19,440 nt of DNA from Planctomycetia bacterium. GTDB lineage: Bacteria; Planctomycetota; Planctomycetia; Pirellulales; UBA1268. Each line of letters opens with the position of its first letter. Position 1 is the first letter of the stretch. Below, in pieces: positions 1-7,399 of this stretch. The stretch is taken from the NCBI GenBank assembly GCA_009919445.1, contig RGBY01000016.1, positions 1-19,440 on the forward strand, read 5' to 3'. A program made the position numbers and the translations under genes. Below the pieces are notes generated by a model that saw nothing but the letters and a program-made list of their open reading frames with translations, did no database searches and had not been told where the DNA came from.

Positions 1-1001
1 CAGCTGAGCCCGCAGCACCGCAATCGGTTTCCGTCCGTCATCGCGAGGGCAGCACGATGATTGGCTCAGTCCAGCCGGCGACAGCCGGAGCGGGGCCGGT
101 CATGCCAGCGGCGGCCCGGGTGCTTGGTGAGGCGGGCATTCCCCCGCAGACTGTGGCGGGAACGGGGCCGGGAGGCCGGGTCACCAAGGCTGATGCCACG
201 GCCGCTCTGCGTCCGCCAGTGGCTGCTGCCATGCCACCAGCACCGATGCCGGCGGCTCCGCCCGTGCCGGGCAGTGCGGTTACGGCTGTGGCGGCCGGAG
301 ACCGTGCGGAACGACCCGTTTTGATGAGTCCGATCAGACGGAGGATTGCCGAGCGACTCGTTGAGGCCCAGCATGAAGCTGCCTTGCTGACGACCTTCAA
401 TGAGGTCGACATGTCGGCCGTGATGAGTCTGCGGAAGAAGTTCAAAGATCGATTTGCCGACCGTCATGGTGTGAAACTTGGCTTCATGTCTTTTTTTGTT
501 CGGGCTGCTGTTGAAGCACTGCGGGAGGTCCCGCAGGTTAATGCTGAGTTTCGTGACCCGCACATTGTCTACCGTGATTATTGTGATATCGGGATTGCCG
601 TCGGTGGTGGGAAGGGGCTGGTTGTTCCAGTCCTCCGCAACGCGGAGCAGATGAATTTTGCTGAAATCGAGCAGGCAATCGGCGAGTTTGCCCGTCGGGC
701 GGCTGACAATAAGTTGAAGCTTGAGGAACTGCAGGGCGGTACCTTCACCATTTCCAATGGTGGTGTTTATGGCTCGATGATGAGCACGCCAATCATTAAC
801 CCGCCGCAAAGCGGCATTCTTGGTCTGCATGCCATCCAAGACCGACCAGTGGCGGTCGATGGGCAGGTGGTGATTCGGCCGATGATGTACATCGCACTGT
901 CATACGATCACCGCCTTGTTGATGGCCGGGAAGCAGTAACCTTCCTGAAGCGGATCAAAGACACCATTGAAGACCCAAGTCGGCTGATGTTGGAGTGTTA
1001 G
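1..1001 (+). CDS. sucB: Dihydrolipoyllysine acyltransferase E2 of a 2-oxo acid dehydrogenase, 5' truncated (2-oxoglutarate type likely)
   Basis: This is the C-terminal part of the E2 core enzyme, which transfers the acyl group from lipoyl-lysine to CoA in the 2-oxoglutarate (or pyruvate) dehydrogenase complex in the cytoplasm. The frame is open from base 3, so the lipoyl domain must lie left of the window. The ATG at 57 falls in the linker and is not the true start. What is visible is an Ala/Pro-rich linker, a peripheral subunit-binding domain (about bases 100-210, with GTGPGGRVTKAD) that docks E3, a second Pro/Ala hinge, and the catalytic domain. The active-site motif DHRLVDG has its His codon at 909-911 and its Asp four residues later. 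The ending, with REAVTFLKRIKDTIEDPSRL, looks more like succinyltransferase (SucB/OdhB) than acetyltransferase. The E3 gene follows 111 bp downstream on the same strand, which supports a complex operon. The family is certain; the substrate is likely 2-oxoglutarate. Confidence 0.9.
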   Translation, partial: AEPAAPQSVSVRHREGSTMIGSVQPATAGAGPVMPAAARVLGEAGIPPQTVAGTGPGGRVTKADATAALRPPVAAAMPPAPMPAAPPVPGSAVTAVAAGDRAERPVLMSPIRRRIAERLVEAQHEAALLTTFNEVDMSAVMSLRKKFKDRFADRHGVKLGFMSFFVRAAVEALREVPQVNAEFRDPHIVYRDYCDIGIAVGGGKGLVVPVLRNAEQMNFAEIEQAIGEFARRAADNKLKLEELQGGTFTISNGGVYGSMMSTPIINPPQSGILGLHAIQDRPVAVDGQVVIRPMMYIALSYDHRLVDGREAVTFLKRIKDTIEDPSRLMLEC

Positions 1002-1112
1002 TTGAATGCGGGAAGAGCCGGCATGGTTCTTTGCTGCTTCGATTGGCTGACTGTACGTTCTCGCGGCGAGAAATGGTTGGTCGGGTGCCTGGACGTTTGA
1101 TTTGAGGAGATC

Positions 1113-2498
1113 ATGACGCACGATCTGGTAGTGATTGGTGGTGGCCCTGGTGGTTACGTGGCGGCGATTCGGGCTGCCCAGCTGGGGATGAAGGTTGCCA
1201 TTGTCGAAAAGGAAGACCGCTTCGGTGGCACCTGCCTGCGAGTCGGCTGTATTCCCTCCAAGGCACTGCTCGAGTCGAGCCATAAGTACGAATTGGCCAC
1301 TGGTGAGCTGCGGCAGCACGGTGTTCTGGTTGAAGCCGTCTCGCTCGACCTGAGCGTGATGATGAAGCGGAAAGCCGATGTGGTGCAGACGCTTTCCAAG
1401 GGCATCGAGGCGCTGCTGGCAAAAAACAAGGTGACCCGGTTCAAAGGAACTGGCCGACTGGCTGGTGCGGGCCGCGTGGCTGTAATCGGTGGCGACGGTT
1501 CCGTGACTGATCTGGCTGCCCAGCGAATTATTCTGGCAGTCGGTAGCCACAGCGTGGTGCTCCCGGGCATTCAGGTTGATGGTGACCGAGTTGGCACCAG
1601 CACAGAAGCCTTGTCGTACCCGGAAGTCCCTGAGCATCTGGTGGTGATTGGCGGCGGCTATATCGGCTTGGAACTTGGCAGCGTCTGGCGACGACTTGGA
1701 TCGCGGGTGACGGTGCTTGAGTACTTCGACAGAATCCTCACCGGGATTGATGCGGAGATCGCCAGCGACGCCCTGACGCTTTTTAAGAAGCAAGGCCTCG
1801 ACATCCAATTGGGGGTCAAGGTGACCTCAGCCCGGGCTGAGGGTGACAGCTGTGTGGTCGAATGTGAAGGTCGCGACCCGATCCATTGTGACCGAGTGCT
1901 GGCGGCAACAGGACGGAAGCCAGCAACGGCTGACCTCGGCCTCGAGACCGTTGGGCTGACGACTGATGAGCGTGGCTGGATCCCGGTCGATGCCCAGTTC
2001 CGGACGGCCTCTCCTGGTGTCTATGCCATCGGCGACTGCATCCCAGGACCAATGCTCGCCCACAAGGCAGAAGAAGATGGCGTCGCCTGTGTTGAAGCCA
2101 TGCAGTCGGGCTGGTGCCATGTCGATTACGGTCTGGTACCGGCAGTGGTATTTACCCATCCGGAAATCGCCGCCGTCGGTCGGACCGAAGAGCAGCTTCA
2201 GGCTGACGGGGTGGCGTTCAAGAAGGGCGTTTTTCCCTATCGGGCAAATGGCCGGGCACGGACGATCAATGACACAACCGGGAAGGTCAAGTTGCTGGCA
2301 GATGCAGCGACTGACAAGGTGCTCGGTATCCACATTATCGGTCCGGCCGCAGGAGATCTGATTGGGGAAGCGGCAGCAGCCATGAACTTCGGTGCGACAG
2401 CCGAGGATATTGCCCGCGTCTGCCACGCTCATCCAACCTTGCCGGAGGTCCTCAAGGAGGCTGCCTTGGCGGCTGATGGCCGGGCTATTCATGCCTAA
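1113..2498 (+). CDS. lpdA: Dihydrolipoyl dehydrogenase (E3)
   Basis: This FAD-dependent disulfide oxidoreductase reoxidises dihydrolipoamide on E2 and passes electrons to NAD+. Its 461 residues are the normal family length. The FAD-binding motif GGGPGG is at residues 9-14, the redox-active disulfide CLRVGC at C41/C46, the NAD-binding motif GGGYIGLELG at about 180-189, and the second FAD motif YAIGD at about 304-308. The C-terminal interface motif HAHPTLPE provides the catalytic His440 and Glu445. The start at 1113 is supported by GAGGAG five bases upstream. It lies just downstream of the E2 gene on the same strand, so it probably serves that complex, though E3 can be shared with pyruvate dehydrogenase and glycine cleavage. 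A short hairpin (TTCTCG-cgg-CGAGAA, 1058-1072) sits in the spacer without a T tract. All key residues are present. Confidence 0.97.
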   Translation: MTHDLVVIGGGPGGYVAAIRAAQLGMKVAIVEKEDRFGGTCLRVGCIPSKALLESSHKYELATGELRQHGVLVEAVSLDLSVMMKRKADVVQTLSKGIEALLAKNKVTRFKGTGRLAGAGRVAVIGGDGSVTDLAAQRIILAVGSHSVVLPGIQVDGDRVGTSTEALSYPEVPEHLVVIGGGYIGLELGSVWRRLGSRVTVLEYFDRILTGIDAEIASDALTLFKKQGLDIQLGVKVTSARAEGDSCVVECEGRDPIHCDRVLAATGRKPATADLGLETVGLTTDERGWIPVDAQFRTASPGVYAIGDCIPGPMLAHKAEEDGVACVEAMQSGWCHVDYGLVPAVVFTHPEIAAVGRTEEQLQADGVAFKKGVFPYRANGRARTINDTTGKVKLLADAATDKVLGIHIIGPAAGDLIGEAAAAMNFGATAEDIARVCHAHPTLPEVLKEAALAADGRAIHA

Positions 2499-2537
2499 TG
2501 GTCGTGGGTAGAACCCCGAGGGGGGCTGAGCCACACC

Positions 2538-2546
2538 TGCTAGAAT
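2538..2546 (+). promoter_or_regulatory. Candidate extended -10 promoter element for tRNA-Arg
   Basis: The sequence TGCTAGAAT fits the extended -10 pattern TGnTATAAT with one mismatch. It lies 18 bases before the first base of the tRNA, so initiation near 2553 would give a short 5' leader for RNase P. No convincing -35 hexamer is visible 17 bases upstream, which is tolerable for extended -10 promoters. Read-through from lpdA, 66 bp upstream, is the alternative. Confidence 0.4.
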
Positions 2547-2564
2547 CAAAGCGACACTTTTCAT

Positions 2565-2638
2565 GCGCCCGTAGCTCAGCTGGATAGAGCAGCGGACTTC
2601 TAATCCGCAGGTCACAGGTTCGAATCCTGTCGGGCGTA
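2565..2638 (+). tRNA. tRNA-Arg (anticodon UCU)
   Basis: A full cloverleaf can be folded by hand. The 7-bp acceptor stem pairs GCGCCCG (2565-2571) with CGGGCGT (2631-2637), including one G-U pair at the end, and the discriminator base is A at 2638. The D arm carries AGCTCAGCTGGATAGAGC. The anticodon stem GCGGA/TCCGC encloses the loop CTTCTAA, so the anticodon is TCT (2599-2601), which reads AGA. The T arm is ACAGG-TTCGAAT-CCTGT. The 3' CCA is not encoded and would be added post-transcriptionally. It is a single gene, not part of a cluster, and it shows no flanking attachment-site repeat or integrase. Confidence 0.97.
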
Positions 2639-2660
2639 CTGCCGGGAGGGCATCAAGAGG

Positions 2661-3545
2661 ATGATGATGCATTGTGGGGCGGTTTTTTTGCCGGTCTGGA
2701 TTCTGCTTGTGGTTGGCAGTTTGCCTCGGGGAGTCGCGGCGTCAGAGGTGATCAACGCAACCGCCCAGGCGGAAAAGCCTGCTGGTTTTAGCTGGGATGT
2801 TGGCCCGGGAACGCCGGTGGTGCCAGAGACGCTCGAAACGCTGGCTGGCCGTATTGGCTGGGCACGGCTTGCCGATCGTTCGCAGATGGCACCTGTTCGC
2901 GTGGTCGTTACGCCTGTTGAGTCAGCAGAAGGCCGCGTTGGCCATCAAGTTCAGATCGCCTTTACGCTGCAAGCATCGCTGGCGAGTTTTCAAGAGAAGG
3001 CAAGAGGCGAGCAGGCCCTTGGTGTTCACGCCGATACGGCGGGCAACTCGGTCCGCTTGCTGACCGAGGACGAAAAGGAGCAGGCTGACCCGGGGCCACA
3101 AGATCCGGGGCCACAGGATCCGGGGGCAACGCTCGGCTTTCTCTCAATGACGCTGCTCAATCGTGTTGATCTGCAGGGAGTTGTCCAGGCAGTGCGATAC
3201 GATGCTGCTGATGGGGTCAGGCTGACCTGGGCCTTCGACCATCGCTTTGGCAACGCCACCGGCCTGCAGACCTGTTTTCGTCGGTGGGGCAGCAATCCAC
3301 TGGGCGAGCGAGTCCTGGGGGACCCTCAGCCTTATGCAGGGGCTGGCGGAGTGATTGTTGCTCGAGACGTGTCCGAGCTTGTCGAGGCCACTGATCGTCC
3401 GCTGCTGCTGGTCGAGTCACGAATGGTGTTTGCCGAGCCGAAAGACTGGTTTGGCGGTGGGAATCTGCTGCGAGCGAAGATTCCCCTGCTTGCCCAGGAA
3501 GGCGTGCGGAACCTGCGGCGGCGGTTGGCTGCGGAGGGAAAGTAG
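2661..3545 (+). CDS. Secreted protein of unknown function
   Basis: I do not recognise this 294-residue protein. Residues 1-27 form a signal peptide: a short n-region, the hydrophobic stretch VFLPVWILLVVGSL, and a probable cleavage after GVAA or nearby, so it should be exported. Three in-frame ATGs occur in a row at 2661, 2664 and 2667. AGAGG directly before the first and GGGAGG about 12 bases upstream do not separate them. The mature part has no transmembrane segment and no catalytic motif I can name. A flexible acidic spacer with DPGPQ repeats (3087-3125) divides it into an N-terminal part (about residues 40-135) and a C-terminal part (about 155-294) that ends in a basic tail. It starts 23 bp after the tRNA and ends 13 bp from the convergent sppA-like gene. 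It could be a lineage-specific planctomycete protein. Confidence 0.75.
   Translation: MMMHCGAVFLPVWILLVVGSLPRGVAASEVINATAQAEKPAGFSWDVGPGTPVVPETLETLAGRIGWARLADRSQMAPVRVVVTPVESAEGRVGHQVQIAFTLQASLASFQEKARGEQALGVHADTAGNSVRLLTEDEKEQADPGPQDPGPQDPGATLGFLSMTLLNRVDLQGVVQAVRYDAADGVRLTWAFDHRFGNATGLQTCFRRWGSNPLGERVLGDPQPYAGAGGVIVARDVSELVEATDRPLLLVESRMVFAEPKDWFGGGNLLRAKIPLLAQEGVRNLRRRLAAEGK
3087..3125 (+). repeat. In-frame 15-bp tandem repeat (DPGPQ)
   Basis: There are two full 15-bp units (3087-3101 and 3102-3116, differing at a few third positions) and a 9-bp partial third unit. Each encodes Asp-Pro-Gly-Pro-Gln, and together they form a Pro/Gly-rich linker inside the secreted protein. Near-identical codons suggest recent slippage duplication. 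Confidence 0.8.
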
Positions 3546-3558
3546 CAGGCGGCTGTCC

Positions 3559-4668
3559 TTAGCCCCCCGACACCGCCGCCAGACTTGTCTCTGGTTGCCA
3601 GCAGTAAAGAAAAGTCGGGAGCTGACTACGTTCAAGCCCTGGGACATTGAGAGGCAACAGGGCTGATTGGAGCGGGAGATTGGGGGTGACGTCGAGAGGT
3701 GTGTGTGCTCGATCGTTGTCACGACGCAGCATGACAAGCGTTGCCTGTGCCTTCCCGCCGGCAAGATTACTAGCTTCAGCAATGGCGTCGTTGAGGTAGC
3801 CGAGCCGGTCAACAAGCCCTGCGGCCAAGGCTTCGTCGCCGGCCACCACGCGACCGTCGAAGAGTGAGTCGGCGGGAGGAACCTGGGGACGGGCCTGACG
3901 AACCTGCTGCTGGAGTCGGCGATGAAATCGGTTTGCCAAACTTTCCAGCATTTCAAATTCATCTGGCTCCAGCGGCCTGATCGGTGAGGCTGCGTCGATT
4001 TTATTTCCTGCCTTGATTGGCCTGGCGATCACATTGAACTGGGCCATTGTCTCTTGCAGGTTATAGCTGTTGAGGATGACACCCAGACCGCCAACCAGAG
4101 TGGTCGGGTGGGCGATGACGCGGTTGGCAGTTGAGGCCAGGAGATAGCCTCCTCCGGCTCCGACATCCATCAAACAGGCGACCACGGGAATCTCCCGCCG
4201 CATCTGAAAGTCATGCAGGTCACGGGTCATGATGTCTGAAGCCGTTACCCCGCCACCGGGGCTATTGATTCGCAGGACAACGCCGTCGATCGAGGGGTCT
4301 GTTTCAATGGCCGCGAGTTTCTCCCGAAACAGGGCCACCGGGTTTTCTCCCATTGAACCGAGGCCACCCATGTTGCGGTTGAGTAACAGCCCGTCGACAT
4401 CGACAATGGCAATGGTGCTGCCAGCGGCTTCCCCCTGCCGCACCACCACCCGTGAGAGCCGTGAGGCGCGGTTGTCGGTCTTCAGCGAGGTCACGATGGT
4501 GCCATCCATACCGAGGTCACCCGTCATGTTCATCGAGCCATTCATCGCCATATCACCGCTCATGCCCATGGTGCCCTGCATGAGCACCCGCATGGGGTTA
4601 TGCCGACAGCCCACCGCAAGCAGGCTGAGCAGCAGAACAGTGAACCAGTGATTTGGGCGCCGCCCCAT
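3559..4668 (-). CDS. SppA/S49-family protease-like lipoprotein, probable loss of the catalytic Ser
   Basis: The 369-residue protein has the fold signature of the S49 (signal peptide peptidase SppA / SohB) family, whose active members cleave leftover signal peptides at the membrane with a Ser-Lys dyad. The start at 4668 is chosen because GGAGGAAT lies seven bases upstream; the open frame continues further but without such a site. Residues 1-21 are a lipoprotein signal (VLLLSLLAVGC, lipidated Cys21), followed by a Met/Gly-rich segment (about 30-54). The S49 hallmarks RINSPGG (133-139), a GGY segment (173-175) and ANRVIAHPTTLVGGLGV (181-197) are present. In active enzymes the segment reads ASGGY; here it reads AGGGY, with Gly172 where the nucleophile should be. 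Lys223 lies about where the general base is expected. It is therefore probably a pseudoprotease or uses other residues. It is transcribed away from the phosphopantetheinyl transferase gene. Confidence 0.85.
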   Translation of the reverse strand: MGRRPNHWFTVLLLSLLAVGCRHNPMRVLMQGTMGMSGDMAMNGSMNMTGDLGMDGTIVTSLKTDNRASRLSRVVVRQGEAAGSTIAIVDVDGLLLNRNMGGLGSMGENPVALFREKLAAIETDPSIDGVVLRINSPGGGVTASDIMTRDLHDFQMRREIPVVACLMDVGAGGGYLLASTANRVIAHPTTLVGGLGVILNSYNLQETMAQFNVIARPIKAGNKIDAASPIRPLEPDEFEMLESLANRFHRRLQQQVRQARPQVPPADSLFDGRVVAGDEALAAGLVDRLGYLNDAIAEASNLAGGKAQATLVMLRRDNDRAHTPLDVTPNLPLQSALLPLNVPGLERSQLPTFLYCWQPETSLAAVSGG

Positions 4669-4760
4669 CGGTATTCCTCCAGACATCCTTGTTGGAAATC
4701 GACCATCGACATCACCAATTCCCCCAAAATGGCGACTCAGCCATTTCGTCGCAGCCATTT

Positions 4761-4797
4761 GTGGCATCCCCGCAAAACACGCGGGGCCACCAGTTTT
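4761..4797 (+). terminator. Strong hairpin followed by a short T run in the leader of the phosphopantetheinyl transferase gene
   Basis: An inverted repeat pairs GTGG+CCCCGC (4761-4764, 4768-4773) with GCGGGG+CCAC (4781-4790) around the loop AAAACAC, with a three-base bulge on the left arm. It is followed by CAGTTTTCC. On the + strand this looks like a modest intrinsic terminator or attenuator, ending about 27 bp before the start codon at 4824. It may equally be a DNA-level or mRNA-level control site. The T run is short, so termination strength is uncertain. Confidence 0.45.
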
Positions 4798-4823
4798 CCT
4801 ACTCTGCCAAAGGCCCTCGCTTG

Positions 4824-5645
4824 ATGGTCGAATCCTCCCGTCAAATCGCTCGTCAGGCTGTTCCGCCAGTCGCTGCGGAAACTCCAAGACTGGTGCTTGT
4901 CAGGCTGTCGCTGCAGGCCGATGACAACGAGTGTGACCGTCTGCGGCAGTTCCTGTCTGGGCCAGAACGGGAACGCAGCCAGCGGCGGGTTGTCGCGGTG
5001 CGACGGCGGGCGGTCGTCAGTCGGGGGCGATTGCGGATGCTCCTTGGTCAAGTTCTGGGCATGCCGCCAGCGGCGGTTCCGCTGGAGACCAATGCCCATG
5101 GCAAGCCGTTCCTTGCTGGCCCTCAGGACTGGGGCTGCCAGTTCAACATGAGTCATACCGGTGATGAGGGGCTCATTGCCCTTGCCACTGATCAGCCGGT
5201 TGGTGTCGATCTGGAGTGCCGGAAGCCGAGCCACACTGCTGACTGGGCCCGGTTAATGGCGGGCACCATTTTTGGCGATGCAGAATTGTCGCGATGGCAG
5301 GCCCAGCCTCACGGGCAACAGGCTATGGCCGTGCTGGATGCCTGGGTGGCAAAGGAGGCGATATTCAAGGCGATTGGTACAGGCATTGGTGATCGGCTCC
5401 GGCAGTGCGAGTTGCCGGTGTCCATGCCCCGTGTGATCGCCAGGGATGGCGAACCATCAGGCGACTGCCAACTTGCCAGTGTGGCACTGCCGGTGAATCT
5501 GGATGGGAACGAGACCTGTTTTGGGGTCACTCTGATCGATTTGGAGAGTGGGTGCCATGCGGCGGTCGCCCTCCCTGCGAAGCGGGCTTCCGTTGTGCTG
5601 ACCTCGTTTGATCGGGTTCTGCGCGAGGGGCTCTCGTTAGCGTAA
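4824..5645 (+). CDS. Sfp-type 4'-phosphopantetheinyl transferase
   Basis: This enzyme transfers the phosphopantetheine arm from CoA to a conserved Ser of carrier proteins, and is the natural activator of the ACP and PCP encoded nearby. The product has 273 residues, typical for the Sfp/EntD/HetI group. The motifs come in order: TNAHGKPF (89-96), FNMSHTGD (107-114), GVDLE (127-131, with Mg-binding Asp129 and Glu131) and WVAKEAIFKAIG (174-185, with Glu178 and Lys182). The frame is open upstream to 4653, but residues encoded before 4824 look like translated intergenic DNA and overlap the divergent sppA-like leader. I therefore place the start at ATG 4824, although only a weak AAAGG precedes it. 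Its 3' end overlaps the convergent gene by 9 bp. It probably serves the PKS-NRPS, but an Sfp-type enzyme can act on several carriers. Confidence 0.92.
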   Translation: MVESSRQIARQAVPPVAAETPRLVLVRLSLQADDNECDRLRQFLSGPERERSQRRVVAVRRRAVVSRGRLRMLLGQVLGMPPAAVPLETNAHGKPFLAGPQDWGCQFNMSHTGDEGLIALATDQPVGVDLECRKPSHTADWARLMAGTIFGDAELSRWQAQPHGQQAMAVLDAWVAKEAIFKAIGTGIGDRLRQCELPVSMPRVIARDGEPSGDCQLASVALPVNLDGNETCFGVTLIDLESGCHAAVALPAKRASVVLTSFDRVLREGLSLA

Positions 5646-6563
5646 CGCCTTTTGTTCGGTGCGAAGTGGGGCGAGTGCCTGGTTGATCGCCACGGCTAAT
5701 TGCGGTAGCGAATCGGCGTGATAGCGGTCTGCGCTGGCGATCTGCCGCAGACCGGGTGACCAGGCCAGATCAGTCCCTGGTGGCAGGTTCATCAGGGCAA
5801 AAGCATCTTGCGTGGGCATGCCGAGAAAGAACTCGCTGGCATCGACATGAATAGCCCGTTCGTCACGAGTGCCTTCCGGAAGCCAGCGTGGAGGGTCGAG
5901 CGTCGGGTGCAGGCTGCCATCAGCCTGTCGCTTCAAGAGCCAGACGCAGGTGGCGCAGCGACCGGTTGATGCCTCTACCCAAATGAAGTGTCTCATGATC
6001 ATGGGCAGATGCTGTTCTTCGCGGAAGAATAGCGCATCAACATCAATCACCTGCATGGTGTCGGTCGCTCCGATACAGCGGAGTTCCGAAAGATGCCGTC
6101 CATTGGCAGCCAGTACCTGCCGACCAATCATGTCCATGCCTTCAACAGCCGGAGGGTTGTCGGTGGAAATGATGGTCAACTGGCCCTCGAGTGGAATGGC
6201 ATAGCCGGCACCCACTTCACGAAGCTCAAAGTTTGGGACTTCACCTTCTTGGGACTGGTTGGATACGGTTGCCAGCAAGGCGAGCGTAAACAGCGGCACC
6301 CGTTTTCGGATCATCATTGGCACTGAGTCAACGCTCCCGTTGGTGATGCGTGAGACCGCCACATAGATGGACCGATTCCATCGGGCCGCTGCCGAGTCGA
6401 CAACTACCGTGCCTGGAGACACCCGCGTGAGGATTTTGCTGGTTGCCGTTCCCTCAGCCCAGCCAGAGTCGCTGAGGCAGAAAACAGCCACCGCTATCAT
6501 GAGGAGCCGGGTGCTATCCCAGCAGGATCGGGAAGATGGCAGAATAGAGTGAGGCATGTTCAT
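5637..6563 (-). CDS. Secreted protein of unknown function
   Basis: I do not recognise this 308-residue protein. The start at 6563 is supported by CGGAG eight bases upstream; a second ATG lies two codons on, and the frame itself stays open up to 6626. An n-region of about 19 residues precedes the hydrophobic stretch LLMIAVAVFCLS and a probable cleavage after GWA (residue 36), giving an exported protein. A second hydrophobic stretch (LFTLALLATV, about 91-100) could be a membrane contact. A CATC (CxxC) motif at residues 203-206 and a third Cys at 163 could bind metal or form a disulfide, but this is only suggestive. Its end overlaps the phosphopantetheinyl transferase gene tail to tail (5637-5645), and its start is only 53 bp from the divergent ABC ATPase, so the promoters must share that short space. 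Confidence 0.75.
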   Translation of the reverse strand: MNMPHSILPSSRSCWDSTRLLMIAVAVFCLSDSGWAEGTATSKILTRVSPGTVVVDSAAARWNRSIYVAVSRITNGSVDSVPMMIRKRVPLFTLALLATVSNQSQEGEVPNFELREVGAGYAIPLEGQLTIISTDNPPAVEGMDMIGRQVLAANGRHLSELRCIGATDTMQVIDVDALFFREEQHLPMIMRHFIWVEASTGRCATCVWLLKRQADGSLHPTLDPPRWLPEGTRDERAIHVDASEFFLGMPTQDAFALMNLPPGTDLAWSPGLRQIASADRYHADSLPQLAVAINQALAPLRTEQKALR

Positions 6564-6616
6564 CGGTGATCTCCGGGGGACACCGCCCAGTCCAAGATCG
6601 TCCGGGAGGAACGAGC

Positions 6617-7342
6617 GTGAAATCAAGCCTGAATGCTGCGATGACCCCGGAAGCCGGGGAACTGGGGGGGGCTGTGGTTTCCCTCCAGCAGGTGACGAAG
6701 ATCTATCCCGATGGGAATGTCCAAGCCCTTGCTGGGGTTACGCTCGATCTGCCTGAGCAGGCGTTTGTCTCGGTGATGGGGCCGAGTGGCTCAGGGAAGT
6801 CGACCCTGCTCAATCTCATTGGCGGGCTCGACCTGCCCACAAGTGGCAGGGTGCTGTTTCGCGGGCAATCGCTCGCAACGCATCAGCAACTCGACAAACT
6901 TCGCAGCCAAACCATTGGCTTTGTTTTTCAGACATTTCATCTTCTGCCCAATCTCACGGCTCGTGAAAATGTGCAGTTGCCGATGTTCGGTGATGGCCGA
7001 AGCGACGCCCAGCGGGAGTCTTCTGCCGCAGAGTTGCTCGCGCTGGTCGGCATGGCCGATCGACAGCAGCACCTGCCAGGCCAACTTTCAATTGGGCAGC
7101 GGCAGCGGGTCGCAATCGCGCGGGCTTTGGCGAATCAGCCCGCGTTGCTGCTGGCCGATGAGCCCACAGGCAGTCTCGACAGTGCCAGTGGGACAGCAGT
7201 GATGGATCTCCTCAGTCGTCTCCATTGTGAACTTGGCATGGCTCTTGTCGTGGTCACTCACGACAAGGCGGTGGCTTCCCGGGCTGACCGAACGCTGCAC
7301 ATGCTTGATGGCCGGGTGGTCGGTGACACCGTGACCTCATAA
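6617..7342 (+). CDS. ABC transporter ATP-binding protein, MacB/LolD type
   Basis: This cytoplasmic ATPase would power a MacB/FtsX-type permease. The start is a GTG at 6617, chosen because GGGAGGA sits six bases upstream; the frame is open to 6566 without a comparable site. In 241 residues it shows Walker A GPSGSGKST (55-63), a Q-loop with FVFQTFHLLPNLTARENV (102-119), Walker B LLLADEP with catalytic Glu182, the D-loop SLD (186-188) and the H-loop His215 in VTHD. The signature motif reads LSIGQRQR instead of LSGGQ, with Ile159 replacing the first Gly. The matching permease class is encoded at 17769-18920, on the other strand and beyond the PKS-NRPS, so the two genes bracket the megasynthase. 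A role in exporting its product, or in self-resistance, is inferred. The stop lies 57 bp from the convergent end of the PKS-NRPS. Confidence 0.93.
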   Translation: MKSSLNAAMTPEAGELGGAVVSLQQVTKIYPDGNVQALAGVTLDLPEQAFVSVMGPSGSGKSTLLNLIGGLDLPTSGRVLFRGQSLATHQQLDKLRSQTIGFVFQTFHLLPNLTARENVQLPMFGDGRSDAQRESSAAELLALVGMADRQQHLPGQLSIGQRQRVAIARALANQPALLLADEPTGSLDSASGTAVMDLLSRLHCELGMALVVVTHDKAVASRADRTLHMLDGRVVGDTVTS

Positions 7343-7399
7343 GCGAGGGTTGGCTGCTGTTCGCTGGCAGCATGGCCGAACGGGCTGAGGGGCTGCTTC

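Noticed and set aside
66..839. - strand open frame opposite the E2 gene
   Set aside because: The + strand has unmistakable E2 motifs; the antisense frame encodes a composition typical of reversed coding DNA.
2565..2660. Integration site of a mobile element at the tRNA-Arg gene
   Set aside because: No integrase and no duplicated tRNA 3' end is found in the window; neighbours look like ordinary chromosome.
4653..4823. N-terminal extension of the phosphopantetheinyl transferase
   Set aside because: It would overlap the start and ribosome-binding site of the divergent sppA-like gene and span the leader hairpin; the residues do not resemble the family.
4669..4887. N-terminal extension of the SppA-like protein
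   Set aside because: A good ribosome-binding site (GGAGGAAT) and a lipoprotein signal peptide begin at 4668, and the extension would bury the signal.
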